Positions 1 to 13,500 of a DNA stretch of 64,000 bases are shown piece by piece (the first letter of the stretch is position 1; each line of letters begins with the position of its first letter). A program made the position numbers and the translations under genes. The stretch comes from Ficedula albicollis (Eukaryota > Chordata > Aves > Passeriformes > Muscicapidae): assembly GCF_000247815.1 (NCBI RefSeq), contig NC_021683.1:14091409-14155408 (forward strand). Reading direction: 5' to 3'. Below the pieces are notes generated by a model. That model was not told where the DNA came from and searched no databases. It worked only from the letters and a program-made list of their open reading frames with translations.

Positions 1-3000
1 TTAAAGTCCTTGCTAGTGTTTAATGTAGGAACTCTAGATACTGTGATATTCTTAGAGATGACTAATTCTTCTTTAATTTTGCCAAGTATTCAGTATAATT
101 TTTCATTTGTTTCCTGAGGCAAACACTATTATTTCAGACCCTTCATCTGAGAGTTTCTTTGTGGGTTTGATGATTCTCATAACCTTTTTCTGTACAATAG
201 AAAGGTTATAGCTTTATTCCTCTTGGAAATCAAGCAGGTCTGAAGTAGAGTACGAATTGTTCACTGCAAACCCCAGGTTTTCACGGTGTCATTCTCTAGG
301 CTAGAGAGGGAGTGACAGCATCAATTATCAGCTGCAGTCAGTCACTGCCAGAAATTTTTCCTCATTCCTGTGTAACAGTTTAAAAGGGGAAATGGATTCA
401 GCTGCTGTAGTTTTCATAAACGTCATATTCTACAAGATCTTCTCATCATTTCTAAGTTGCTTCTCTTTATGAAAGCAACTGTGGGGCTGTGAGAATTGAA
501 AACATGACCTTTACTATTTTTTTCTGTGATTCTAAACCAGTGCTGTGGATTGTCAGCTTCTGGGCTTTGGACACCATAAGTGAATGGTGTTCACAGTAAT
601 TTCCTCAGCTGCTGAGGGATTCAGGTGACCCTTGCATGCACCTAATGCATGCTGAAATCCTGTGAGTTCTTTGTTGTGTGCAGCTGAACTGCAGCGCACA
701 GAGAGAGGGAGCCCTGGGAAGGGACTTGTGTTACTTCTGCTGCTTGGCAGCTCCTTCAGGCCACTGCTGATGCCCATCTTTGCCATTCCCAGAAGATGTA
801 TTTGTCAGGAATGGGCTACTAATTTCCCAGCTTTGTGACTCAAACTGGCTCTGTGCCTTTATTGTGTGGTCTGGAAGCAGCAGCAGGTTGGGGGTGGCTT
901 TTGTGGTTCCTGGGTTTCTGGCCATAATTTAAAAAATGGAGATGTGTTAATCCCACAGATTGGGCTCAAAGACCTGCTCACAGGCTTTTGAGCAAGAGAA
1001 GTGCCTTCCCTATTGTATGGAAGAGTGTGGACTTTGCAGGCACTGTAAAGGGCTTGTTTCTTACAAAGAGCTTTACGTTGTTCTTAAATCCCCACGTTTT
1101 TCAAAATGAAAATGATGCTGTCTTCACAGGGCTGGAAAGCATTCTCTTCCCTACTTCTTGAAAAAACAAATGTTTGAAGAGTTTAAAAACAAATTTTGAA
1201 GCACTAAAATATTTTTCCTATTTAAGCCTAGAAATTATTAATTGAAGGATCCAAAATATCTATATAAATGTTTTAAGTGATGTTAGTAGTGATGCTATGG
1301 AGAGGAATTTAACAGAAAAGGAAGAAGTGAATCTTGAGTTCTTTGACTGAATTTTATGTGCTCATTTAAAATTTTTTTTAAAAATACACTTACTCAATTT
1401 TTCAATCTTATCTCAGCTGTGTAGGAGAAATCATATGATCAGAAAACTGGAAAAAATAGCTTCATGTGTCCTCATTATACCCACATATTTCTATCTTAGA
1501 AATTTTAAAAACTAGTTTTAGTATTTTCCTATTAACATAGTAACAGCAAATATGAAGCTTAAAGTAATTGTCTGGATTATCAAATACAAAATAAGCAGGA
1601 GATTTATATTGTTGACAAACACATTTCCATTTTTCTGCCTTTTGTACTGAGCTCTGTCCCGAGGCACAAGAACAATTAATCTTGCATTACATTACTCCAT
1701 AGTGCAGTTTGTAATAGAAACCTATAGAAGGAGTTTTGCCAAAAGCGTGGAGTACTCTGAATTTAAGCTGTCACTGTAAGTTACAGCTGGTGCTGGGTGT
1801 GATCTGGTTATGCATCAAGCAAGGCTGGTGTTCCTGAATGTTACACAGCTGCTCTTGGGAAAACTCCCACAGCTGCTTCAGTGACATGGATGGATTTGCT
1901 CTGTGGCATCAATGGTGCTGATGCTTGGTACCAATAGGTGATGTTGTGCTCACCTGTAGTTTTGTATCTCATTGTAGACCTTAGGAATATGAAATTGCCT
2001 TCTGTGAATCACTCTGAATGGAGTAATGGAAAAACAAATTTGTATTTGTGCCTAAAAATTCATTTTTAATTTTGTCACTTTAAGATAGTGTTACCATACC
2101 TGGGAACATTTAGAAAGTATATGATGGATATAATTGGATTTTACTGCAATGACTGTGTGAACAATACCATGTAAAATAAAAGCTGCATTATATTTCATGG
2201 TTCTGATTTCAATCACTATTTTTCAAAATTAGACTATTTTGCAATAATATTGTTTCATCCGTCTTCTGCATGACAAGTAAGGGCTAAGAAATACATGCCT
2301 TTGAAAAATTTCCCTCAGCGTAAGAGTATTTTCCTTATTTTCTGTTTCTTAGATTTTTCCAAGCCTTCAGTAACTACGAGTAACTAATCAGACATGTGCA
2401 TGTCATGGGTATGAGGGTCCAAGTGTGTTTGATGTCAGGTTGGAGTTTTCAGGGGGTGCTGCAGATGAGGATTCAGTTCAGAGCCATGGCACACGCTGGG
2501 TGTGTGCAGGGACAGGCACGACTGCCCCAGGGCTTCTCAGCCACCTCTGGGATCCACACAGCACCGACAGTGCACTTCTGCAGGTACTCTGGGGCTTCTC
2601 TGATCTGCCTGTGCTTGCTTGTGATCCCAGGGGAGCAGTCAAGTCACACACAGCAACCATGTGGCAGGAATGTTGTTGATCACTGGACTGTGCTAGCAAG
2701 GGAGTCTTTCCATGGCAGGATGTGATACTGTTGTGGGTCTCCCGGTTCCTGAGACAGCTAAATTAAGGCTTGGGTGAGGCACACATAAGATCTGTTAAGT
2801 GCTTTTGATGTTGGTGATAGCAGTACTTTAAGATGGCACCCCTCTGTCCTTTTGAAGCATTGTCAGTTAGTTGACATATAAAATTACTTCTGACCTTTAA
2901 AATGACACTGATTTTTATTTTTTTTCTGTTAACATTGAGATGTTAACCCTGGCACTTCAGCTTCATACTAACTTGCAAAATTATCTTGATTTTAATTAAG

Positions 3001-4384
3001 ATAAATTGCTATTTAGCACCTCTGCAGTACTTTGGAAAGTAAGTGCAGATGCATTCTATTTCCTGTCCTGGAGAAATTATACTTTGCATTTCTTTTGTAG
3101 TTTCAGTTTGATACTTTAATCTTAATTTCTTATCAAACAGTTCAGTATCTGATGCTTCTGGGGATATAGGAGGGGAATTGAAGCTCTTGAGCTTCTAAAT
3201 ATCCATGAATAATAAAATTGTTCAAGCTGAAATGAACCTTAGGAAATCCAGCCTCCTGCTTTAAGCAGGAGCAAACTGATTTCAGACCATGTTGTTTAGA
3301 GCTTTGTCCAGTTGGACTTTGAAAACTCCCAAGGACAAAGATCCTGCAACTTCTCAGGGCCTCATTTGTACTTTAATTTGGTGGTTGATCTCTACTCAGA
3401 ACCTCCCTCGTATCATTCTGACCATTTTCTCTTGCTTTTCTGCCATATATCACAGTAGAGAGCCTGGCTCCGTCTCTTCAGCTGGCTCCTTGCAAGATCC
3501 TGCCTAAATCTTCTGTTCTCTGAACAATCTCTGTGCCCTCAGCCTGTCCTCCAGGGAAATCCTCAGTGCCTGACCGTCTTGTTGACCCTTCTCTGAACAC
3601 ACTCAGTATCGTCAAATCCTTTGTGAGATGTGGGGCACAAAACTGGACACAGAATCCAGAGGCAGATGAGCAAGTGCTGTACAGAAAGAAACACTGGATT
3701 ATCCTGAGCAGGAGCACAGGCAGCAGCTCCAGAGCAGAGCTGGTTTGCTGCCCATGCTGCTGTGCCCAGCTTTTCCTTCTTGCTCACCAGGACCCTCCCC
3801 TCCCTCAGGAGACCTGGTACCCTGCTGGGCTGTGCCAGTGCAGGGCTTTACTCCCCAGTGCAGGGGATCTGTAGCTGAGTGTCTATCTGCCCATTCTTGC
3901 CTTTCCAGGGCCCCTCTGAATGGCCATCCTGTCCTTCAGCATACTGACAGTATCCAGTTGGCTGCATCCATCCTCCTGCTTTAGTGATGCTTGTTGCATT
4001 GCCTTGCAACTCCAGGGAAAAAAAATGAGACTCAGGATCTCACGGCCCTGATGGTTTGGGCTTACCTACACTTAAGGATTAGCATAAATTCCAGGCATGC
4101 CTGAATTTCAATTAAGGTATTCCTGAATGTCTCCATAATCTGGTTGTATTCTGACAACCTTAACTATATTTTCCTGTTCTGGAATAACTGAGTGCATAAA
4201 AAGTACTTCAAATTGTTTTTTTCTTTTAGTGTCAGGGTTAGGAAATAATCATTGCTTGTAAATGGTTAAGAATCCCGATGAATTGGCGTCAGCTGGTTTA
4301 AGTAGAATTACATTGTTTAAATAAATTAAATTAATTTCTTTACCTAGTTGTTCTTTTTTTGTTTTGTTTTGTTTTATTTTACAG
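1..4384 (+). other. ITFG1: ITFG1 intron (5' end outside window)
   Basis: AT-rich intronic DNA upstream of the first visible ITFG1 exon. I looked for the preceding exon, which in the family carries a DFDGDGHMD calcium loop, and did not find it, so the intron extends beyond the left edge. The only recognisable content is the decayed CR1 fragment at about 3.2-4.0 kb. A T-rich tract with TTTTG units (about 4350-4380) forms the polypyrimidine tract before the AG at 4383-4384. Short open frames at 553-925 and 2396-2725 have no splice or family support. Confidence 0.8.
3215..3985 (-). repeat. Old, diverged CR1 LINE fragment (antisense to ITFG1)
   Basis: The + strand reads as the reverse complement of the CR1 3' region. 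It shows the usual order of landmarks: a 'cctgcttt-aagcagg' block with a 'gtccagttggactttgaaaact' counterpart near 3250-3330, the segment on disrupted pellets of 'cttctc-agggcct' near 3350, 'ctgtgccctcagcctgtcctccag' near 3530, and 'aaaactggacacagaatccag' near 3640. It continues through a 'cagcttttccttcttgctcaccagga' counterpart near 3770. Many substitutions and small indels mark it as old. No open reading frame of the reverse transcriptase survives. The edges are approximate. Confidence 0.8.
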
Positions 4385-4557
4385 TGGATTCCAGTCTTGC
4401 AAGACTTCAGAAATAAAGACACAGTCTGGGGCTTTGTACCATATCAAAATGACAAATCTTCAACAGAAATTTCATTTCCAATTACACTTCACATTGGAGA
4501 TTACAATATGGATGGCTACCCAGATGCACTTGCTATACTGAAGAACACTTCTGGAAG
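4385..4557 (+). CDS. ITFG1: ITFG1 coding exon (FG-GAP calcium loop)
   Basis: The acceptor is tttacag at the end of a T-rich tract and the donor is AG|gtaatg. The exon is 173 nt, starts in phase 0 and ends with two bases of a codon. It codes WIPVLQDF near the start and GDYNMDGYPDALAILKNTS near the end. The loop D-Y-N-M-D-G-Y-P-D has the spacing of the calcium-binding FG-GAP motif of integrin alpha beta-propellers. The NTS sequon follows it. Mammalian ITFG1 has nearly the same residues here. Confidence 0.96.
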
Positions 4558-7500
4558 GTAATGCAAACCTAGAAATAAAGCTGTCAAAATCATGTTCCAT
4601 CATCAGTCATAGAAATTACTAACTTTAGTGCATCTCATTCATTTTATCAAGTGAATAAGACTTTTGATCTCTGCTAAGTGTTTCCTTTTGAACCCGAGTG
4701 TGCATTTATGTGCTCCACTCAGAATGCATAATTGTATAGGCTCAAACTGGGACTCTGGGTGGGGAATTGCATCAGGGACTGGAGTATGAGGCAGCTCCTT
4801 CCAGAGCTCAGGGGCTGATTCTCTGCCTTTCCTTTCCCCAGTTGTCATCTGTAAATTCCTCACTTGAGCTGTCAGTGCTGACTATTACACCAGGCTGCAG
4901 TGAGCTGCAGATCCTGTTCTGGGCTGTTGCATGGAGCGAGCACTGACTGGTGACTGCTGAAAAATGCAGTAGTGGTTTGCCCTTTTTGAGAACCAGGAAT
5001 TTACCAGCGATTTTTACATTGTCCAAGAGAACCGAAAATAAATAGCACACACACCCAACCCCCTCAAAAAAGAAACTTCTAACTTTTCTTATTAAATTTT
5101 TCAGTGTAATCTTCTCATCTTCCTTTTTCTAAAATTTTTTCTTCATTGCTTGCTTTCCCAATACTTTCTACTGCTACCATCTGGTGCTAGGTGGGAGAGG
5201 GCATGTGGGGATGCTCTCAGGGAGCCTGTTGTACACAGAGGAGTCAGTGATCCATGTAAGAGCTGACCTGAGTAGGTGCATTCCCGAGCTGTTGAGCACA
5301 TGCCGCCGGATAAACGCAGCCAGCTGATCGGAACGGAGCAGCCTGTGGGCAGCTCTCACCTGGCACCTGGGGATCCTGCTACTGCTGGCCTGTCCTTATC
5401 TTTACCTTGAAGTGTAGCAGCATGTTTGCATGTGAACATGCTTCTGCTTGACAGTAGGGATGATGAATAGACTTGTTTACTTTGGAGAAAAGCTGAGCCT
5501 TAGAGACCATGATGCCAGTGAACCTCAGCAGAGATGGGATGTGTGCACGTGAGTGCAGTCTGTCTGTGCTGCACAGCTCACTCTGCCAGTATCTGCAGAG
5601 ATGGAACATTATCTGTGCTGTTCCCTTTTGCTTCAAATTATTCCTTGTAAAAGGTGTTTTAACCCATACTTCATGGAGCCTTAATGTCTTCCTTTCTTGA
5701 CAAATACTTGCACTAACGCAGAATAAGTCTCTCATACAGGTGTATTTGTTATCTTCAGGTGCAGGTTCATAGTTTGAATGTATACCCTATATGGAAAACA
5801 AGTGAGGACCTCCCTTTGGTGCTTCAGACAGTAAGAGAATTTGGTGCTGAAGTCCAAGAAGTCAATTCAGGTCTTCTAGTGGTTGTCTAAACATGAGTCG
5901 CCCACTGAGATGGAATTCTTCAGATAGCGACACACACCTAAAAATGACCCAGTTTGAAGAGTAGCGTGCCTGTGTTCAGCCTACATGATGTGATTCATGA
6001 CAAGGCTGTGAGCAGCTGAGCTCTGTCTGTACCTCTGAGCCTTAAAATAACAGCAGAGCAGCTGTTTCTATTCAGACACGGCAGACGAGAAGGAGGTGGA
6101 GCTGTTACTGCCCAGAACTTGCCAGCCAAAGTTAAAGCACTCAGGCCCTGAGTATCAGGTGTTTCATTCCAGACTTTCCTCAGCTGGGACTTTGCATCTT
6201 CTATTCAGCAGTCATTGAATAAAGACGAGAGAGAGTGAACTAGAACCAGCCTTCCCTTTGCCAAAGTAACACAGTGATGTGGTAGCTGTAAAGTTGCTGT
6301 CTTTGCTTTTACCCAAGTCTCAGAAATCTTGTGTTTTGAGCTGTACTGTCGTGTATATCTTGATAGCTGGTGCCCTTCAGAAGGGCTGCATGAAGATTTA
6401 TGGAGTTCAGAAATGTACCTGAAGCTGTTTTAAGTCTTAGGAGCCTCTGTCCTCTGGCTGGAGTATAATTATAGCAATGTAATGTCGTGTAAAATCATTA
6501 AACAGTTTGTAAATAGTTACTCCTGTAGGAGCCCAGAAGTCATCTGTGTCTTGTTGCAAAGAACTACCGTGATAATCTTTTATTCTCCTTGCTTCTGGAT
6601 TTGTTTGCTTATTCAATTGAGTGTATTCAAAATTATTTTTAAACTTGACATCAAAGTTGAGTGACACAGTAAGGTTTAAGGACTGAAGGTACTGGCAGAT
6701 GATGTGACAAGCTATTAAAAGGGAAGTTCAGAAAACTGAGGAAACTGGTAAAACAGAGTAAAGAAACCTAAAAATCAAGAAATACATTGCATGTTAACGT
6801 TGTATCTATCCAGTGTTTGTAGAAAAGTAATGGAAACATGCTTTTTAGTTTGGGATGGGAGCAAAAGTCTCTTTCTTTTGCACTCACCATGAAATGTCAC
6901 ATTCAATATTAGTTCATTGGTTCTGAGAGACTTAAACAAATACTTCCTTTTAAAATGTGTAACTGGGTCACTGATTGGAGAGAATTAAAACAGTGTGGGA
7001 ATTAAATTAAAAGCTGTCCTTAAATTAGAGCAAATTAAAATGAAAACCTTATTTAATCGATTTTAAACACTTCTGGATCAAGCTGTTTGTTTCTTTCTCT
7101 GAAGCCCTTCATGCTACATCTACAGATATAATTTCAGTGATTGATTACTGTGATTAAATGATAAAAGCATTTTTGTAAACTCTTGACCTCAGTCTGTGCT
7201 ATCATTTAGGAAGCCTGGTTTCTACTTGCTGTCTGTAATGTAAAGAAATTAAAGCAGGCAGAAACAATTTTGTTCATCTCAAAGTATACCAATACATGAT
7301 AATGGAAGAAAAGGATTAAAATCAATTATATGCCTCCATCATAATTCAGGAAAGTACTTTCAGATCAAATCCTTACAAATCCCTACAAAAGACTGAAATG
7401 AAGATGCCACAGTTGGGCATAATGTTGGTTAACTGTTCTGCCCAGTGGGCAAGTCAGGAAAATAATCAATAGCTACAAGTATTGCCAGAACTGTTACAAA

Positions 7501-10500
7501 ACTCTGCTGTTTTATCTCCTGCCATAACCCTTTGATTTGGAATTATACTGTGTAATATTCTGACAGCGTGGAGACATTTCTTACCAGAAACAACAAAAAG
7601 AAATCTCACTTGTGGTTGCAGGTGTTGAGGGGGGTTGAACCTTTTGAGCCTTTATTAAGACTCAATAAATTCCAGGTGTTCAACAAATTTCAGCAGGTGA
7701 AGGTGCTAAATGCACTATACATCCTTACATATTTATCTGTTCAGTCTGAATTCTTTTAACTTCTGACTTGTGTCAAAACCTGCACATTAGAATTCAAGTC
7801 CACAGGTTTTTCTTCAGGCTAGATACATACATGAATTTTGTATTAGAAATTGTGTGTGTATACAGAATAATAGGTGAAGGGATTTTATCAGTAGTTAATA
7901 ATTGGTTCAGCTATACCTCCTCTCTTACCTAAATGAATTCAATTTTTTCACATGCTGATTTAAAATTTACTCTGGTAACATTGGAATTGTAAGTATTACA
8001 TGTGAGTTTGTAAACATCTATCTCCCATCTAATTAGATGAAAGGAATTTTGTTTAACAATTGCTTTCAATTAGATGCTAGTAATTGACACCTTGCATTGT
8101 AAATATGTAATCTGTTTTTCAAATCCATTTTTATTCAAAGGCACTGTGTTTTACTGGTCAAGCTGGCAATGACACACACCTGATAACAGCAAAGACTGAA
8201 ACTTGGAGAAAAAAACCAGCTGGATATGGAAAGTTTAATAAAAACTTTCAAGTATGAGAGACTTCTAAAAAGTTTTCTAGGTGTTCATGCTCAGTTTTAA
8301 ATTAATGTATACGTATTAATCCTTTATATGGAAGGAGTCTTGTTCAACCAAATTATCACTTCCTAAATCATTATTAGTTGTCACTTGTCAGAAGGAAGGT
8401 TGGATAGAGGACTTCTTTTAAATGTAGGATTGATGAGTGCCTTGTAATTGAGCAAATCTGAAAACCAGAGGCAAATTCAATTATTCTGAACATCTGGAGT
8501 GAGATAGTGGTAATTTAGATGTCCCTGGTATTACTGTAAATGAACTACCCTAAAACTGACAGCATGAGAGATGTATGGAATTGGCAGTAAATATTTAATT
8601 TTAATTGCAAAGGAATATGTTAAAACTAAGATAAGTCTTCAGTCTTTCTTTGGTGTTAAGCCTTATTAAATCTCCCTTTCCTGCATAGATGACTTTGGTC
8701 AGAAGGTAGCAAATGGGGATATAATGTACTTTGGAATAAAGTTGTAGGTAGTACACGATTTATCTGCAGCTGTGTATTGATGTGTATAGCTCAATGTTTG
8801 AAGTGCTGCAAATGGCATGTTAAGGGCAATAGACTGGTCTTAGTTCAGAGTTCTTGTGCTCTCTTGTAGCATTGAAGCTGAACTGTTTGGTATTGACTGT
8901 TACACATTTGTAGAGCACTTTAGCATTGATTTTTTTTTTTTTTTTTTTTAGGTTTTAGCATTACAGAAGTGCCTTTATAGGCTTTCAAGAACATTGCTTT
9001 GTCATTTTAAAGATGCAGATAATTATCTTTGTTACGGGGAGATTCTTTCTGATGGGAAATCTTCAAAATTTTGTTCAAAATAATAGAAAGGTCATAAGCT
9101 TTCACTTACTTGTTACAGTATGTATCAGAAATGAAACATGGAAATAGATACTTTGATTCTAGGGCTCCTTGTGTATCACAGGCCTAAATCATAGAAGGAT
9201 TCAACTGGCAGCTCACAGGCCAAATCCAGATGTCTCCCAGGAACAACCTGAGCAGCTGAGGAGGCAGAGAACAGCTGCTTCTCTCCCCTCTGCAGACAGG
9301 GCCAGCTACTCCCTGTTGCTGCAGCATGGCCTGCACAGTAACATTTCCTCCTCCTGGGCTGGGATGCAGCATGTGGGACAGCGGATGCTACATCTATGAA
9401 ATAATTCATTTCCTCTACCAGAGAGCTCTCCCACAGTGCACTTCTTGGGTCTTCTGCATCTGTGTAGGGTTTGAGATTGCTGGTTTTCTTCCTGCTGTTT
9501 GTCTTAATGTTTCACTTGTAGATACAGAGGGGTGAAGGAAAGTGGCATTTCCATACTCAGTGCCACTTTGATTAATGTTTGCCTTTTTTCTCAGTTTGTA
9601 AGGAAAGAAAATAAAAAAGGTTCCTGTAGTAAATAAATTCCTTGTGCCTATTCATTTACGTGGCTTCTAGTTTAGACTTCAGTAGTGTGCAGAATATAAT
9701 GCAAACCTGAGTCTTTCATCTTTTAATTATCATCTAAGTAATTCTGACAATTCTAAGTAATTTCTGACAATTTAAAAAAATCTGAACTGAAAGAGTCTTT
9801 GTAAAAGTTTGTCCAAATTTTAAAAAGCTATGTTGAGATGAAAAAGAGAAGTTTAAACAATCTGCTTAGCTCAGCTTGTCACCTTGAAGTTAGCTATTCT
9901 GATATGATACTTAGGTAATACATGAAATGAATGTGAGCACTTAAGAATTTCAAGTTGTGACTGAGTTCTCAGATACAGGTAATGCAGCACCTGAAATGTT
10001 GCAGATGACCTCCTTTGCTTTTGGCCATATATTAATTCAGTGATTTGCCTAAGGAGAAGTGCCTGTGCATCCTGGATGCTGCTGAGACACAGAGCCCACC
10101 TCACTGTCCCCATACAGCCAGCAGCATGTTCAGGGTCACACTGAGGACATGGTTCTGGCTCTTGCCCTGGGCTCTGACAGCTGAGCTGCCTTTACAGAAC
10201 ACTGCTCTGGCTCCTGGCTCTGCCCCCAGAAGGAGAGGAGGAAACTTCATCTGTTTCCATTGCCGAGGCAGTGAAGGATTCTAGCAGGCTCCCAGGGTAC
10301 AAACCTGCCTGAAGAGTTGGATTGGGGTTGGTGAAGTGTCAGGTTTTCCCAGTTCAGAAACACTGATCTGTTACCAGGGAGAGTGGGAGCCTTGTGTCTC
10401 CCACTGAGCCGCAGGCACCTATGGGATGGATGCTCTTCCCATGGGAGATTTTTCTACACTGGCCCTGGTACTCTGCTTGGTTTCTATGTTTCTTGTTTAC

Positions 10501-13500
10501 TATCACACCTGTGTTTTTATGTTGTATCAGCAAGTGCCCAGCTTGGTTTGTCTTGCCCTATTTTTACTGCACTTTTGCAGCTTGGGTTTTCTGTTTTATG
10601 TTTTGCTTGAAACAGTGGAAAACATACAAATAGAGATTTGATTTAATCTCAAGTCTGCTGAAAACGTTCAGTGTGTGAGAAAAAGTACTACTGAAGCTGG
10701 AATGGGAAGAAGTTGTCAGGAAATAATGAAAAAGCATGGACATGTTTTAAGTAGTGTTTAATCTGATGGAACATGGCAGATAAGTTCATTTGTACTTTTT
10801 TCAGAATAAAGTAAGGATGTGGTCAGTCCTTTGACTGAATGGTTGTTACTCCTGTTGGTTTGGATTAATTTATTTAGTGTTTTCATTGTTGTAAGTCAGG
10901 CATGACAATGATTGTAATTCTACCTGTAAAGTTCACATAAGTACTTACAGATTTTTTAAGTACCCAGTGACTGCTAGCTGTGCTTTTATTACATTTAACT
11001 CCAGAGCACTTAAACTATTGAATTACAATCTTTTAAAATTTCTTCAATTTACACTTACCTCAACTGGGTTTCTGTATTTTATATGTATGTTTTACAGCAA
11101 TCAACAAGCATTTTTACTAGAAAATGTCCCGTGCAACAACATCAGCTGCAAGAGCGTGCGGCGCATGTTCAAGGTGTTCTGGGAGCTCTCGGATCTCAAT
11201 CAGATCAAGGATGCCGTGGTAGCAACCTTCTTTGACATCTATGAGGATGTAAGTGCAGCTCCTCAGCCCAGCAGACAGGCTCTGGGTGTGGCTGTGCCTG
11301 TCCCTGCAGCCTTGGATTGTCCTGCTTAGCTGTGGATGGCCCTCTCCATCCCATTGGATTAGCATTATACTAATAACATTTGAAAGATATTAAAATAAAT
11401 AGGAAAGGTGTAAATTTTGCTGCTCAGCATTTTTTCCCAAGAGTAAATAAGCATTCTAATGTAAACTTGGGATTTTCTTCCTCTAGGGGATCTTGGATAT
11501 CATTGTGCTAAGCAAAGGCTACTCCAACAAGGACTTTGCTATCCATACCTTGAAAAATAACTTCGAAGCAGATGCCTATTTTGTTAAAGTTATTGGTAAG
11601 TTATCAATGCATAATAAAGTAAAAATGGGATATTGATAAGAATGTGACTATTTGAGCCTTTGCCTATGAAAACATTGTGGTAATGTTCTGTACCTCTGCC
11701 ATAGCAAGCCTGCTTTGCTGGAGTTCATGTGGGAATGATGCAGAGTTGCCTTCTAAAGGGGCTGATTTCATTTCAGGGACTCCTGACATGGTGTATTTTG
11801 CTTACACTGCATGATCTGTTCTGAGGGTCACTTTGCATCCCTGTGGGAGTTAGCCAAAACCACACCTTACCCTGAGAGCACAGAGTGGCCATGAGCATGG
11901 CCAGGGTGTGTGAATTAATGAGAGCTGGTTTAAAAGGCTTGAGTTAGATTACAATAATTCATAATTAGATTTTTAAACTGCATGCCCTGATGTGCTCTTC
12001 AACTGCAAAGGTGTTGAACTTTGAGCTCATTTCTTGTCTGTCTTGCTTGATTTTTTGAGAATGAGTGAAAAATGAAGGCTGTATGGGAACCAATGAAGAG
12101 AAAGCTCACTAGCAACAACTAGAGCTTCACCTTTAAAAACTGTCTTTGCCTTCATGTTACTTAAATGCATCCAAAGCTCTAAAGCACACATTCTGCACAT
12201 CATAAGAAAACAGAACTGCAGCTGCTGCTGGGGGCTGATGCAATTATTGCTCTGTCCACAGCCTGAGCTCTGTTCTCATCGTGATAGTGTTTAATCATTT
12301 ATCATGTTGATGGAAGCCTTCTTTTAAATAATAGCATATAACTGTAGTGTAATTCACAAAAGCACACAGAAAATCCTCTGGAAAAATCTTGCACTTCACA
12401 AGGCCATACCAGAATTATAATTGTGTGATATTTTAATGGGGAAGGGAGTAATTTGCAACATGGTTTTTGATTTGCTCTGTGTAAATCTATCTTAAAAACT
12501 GGGGCAAGCCTTTTCTTAGCACCCTTTTAGGGTGTGAGTATTTTTGCATAAAAACCCCAGGAAATGGGAATTAATGAGTGTCTAAAAATATTTTTACAGT
12601 GATTCAGGGAAAAGTATTTCTAACAAAATGTGCTTTGTGTGAGTTAGTGTATCAATAAATGCATTGTGTTCACTTATTTGGCACATGGACAATGAGAACA
12701 GCTTTGCTCATTATAACTGATGTCAAATGTGCTTGGCCAGGTAATTTGTTCTAGGAGTGAAACTGAACAGCAAATTTCAGTGTGCCCTTTTGCATCAAAA
12801 TGGGAAGAGTTGGGTCCACTTGCAATACTCACCTATGTGTAACAGATAAAATTAAAGTTGTAGCATTAAAAGCCTATTTGTAGGTGTATATAGTCTTCAA
12901 ATTCTGCTTTGCCACCCACATTTGTCTTAACTTCAGATATTGGGGAGGTTTGGACTGTATAAAATATTGCCTCCTACTGTATATAGAAATTTCAACGTTT
13001 TGAAATCACAAGCAAAGAATGATAATTTACGAGTCTTGTCAGTTGTTAATCTTCACCCACAAATTATTAGAAAACTTCCTGGACTAGAGTAGTGCTGTTT
13101 ATGACTCACGTAGGGAGTGACTTCTAATCAGACTATGAACATCTTACATGCACCTTTCAGTATTTCCCTGGTCCCAAACATTTTGTACCCTTACCTCAAT
13201 GGACACATAAAGAAGACAGAAAATACTTTAAGAAACTCCTGGTGGTTAGGATGACCTGCCCTCAAATCTGGTGCAAATCTTCATTTTCTGTGTGCCATGC
13301 TTGCTTTGGGATACCATAATTCAGGAAGAAGTCATGTTTTTCCCTGGCTTCAGTACCTGGTGTGCATCCTTCTCCTAGCCACAGCCATTACTGACCTGCT
13401 GCTCAACCAAACTGTTGTCATTAGAAGTCCAGATTTTGGATCAGAATGGACCTTAGATTGTTGTATGTGTGTGGGTTTTGTTGTTTTGTTCTAATACTCA

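Noticed and set aside
2396..2725. 109-codon open frame in the first ITFG1 intron, with overlapping frames on both strands.
   Set aside because: No recognisable domain, no matching splice sites, and overlapping frames in several phases point to a GC-richer non-coding patch.
10045..10641. Cluster of overlapping hydrophobic open frames on + in an ITFG1 intron.
   Set aside because: Three frames are open at once, hydrophobicity comes from T-rich sequence, and nothing resembles a known membrane protein.
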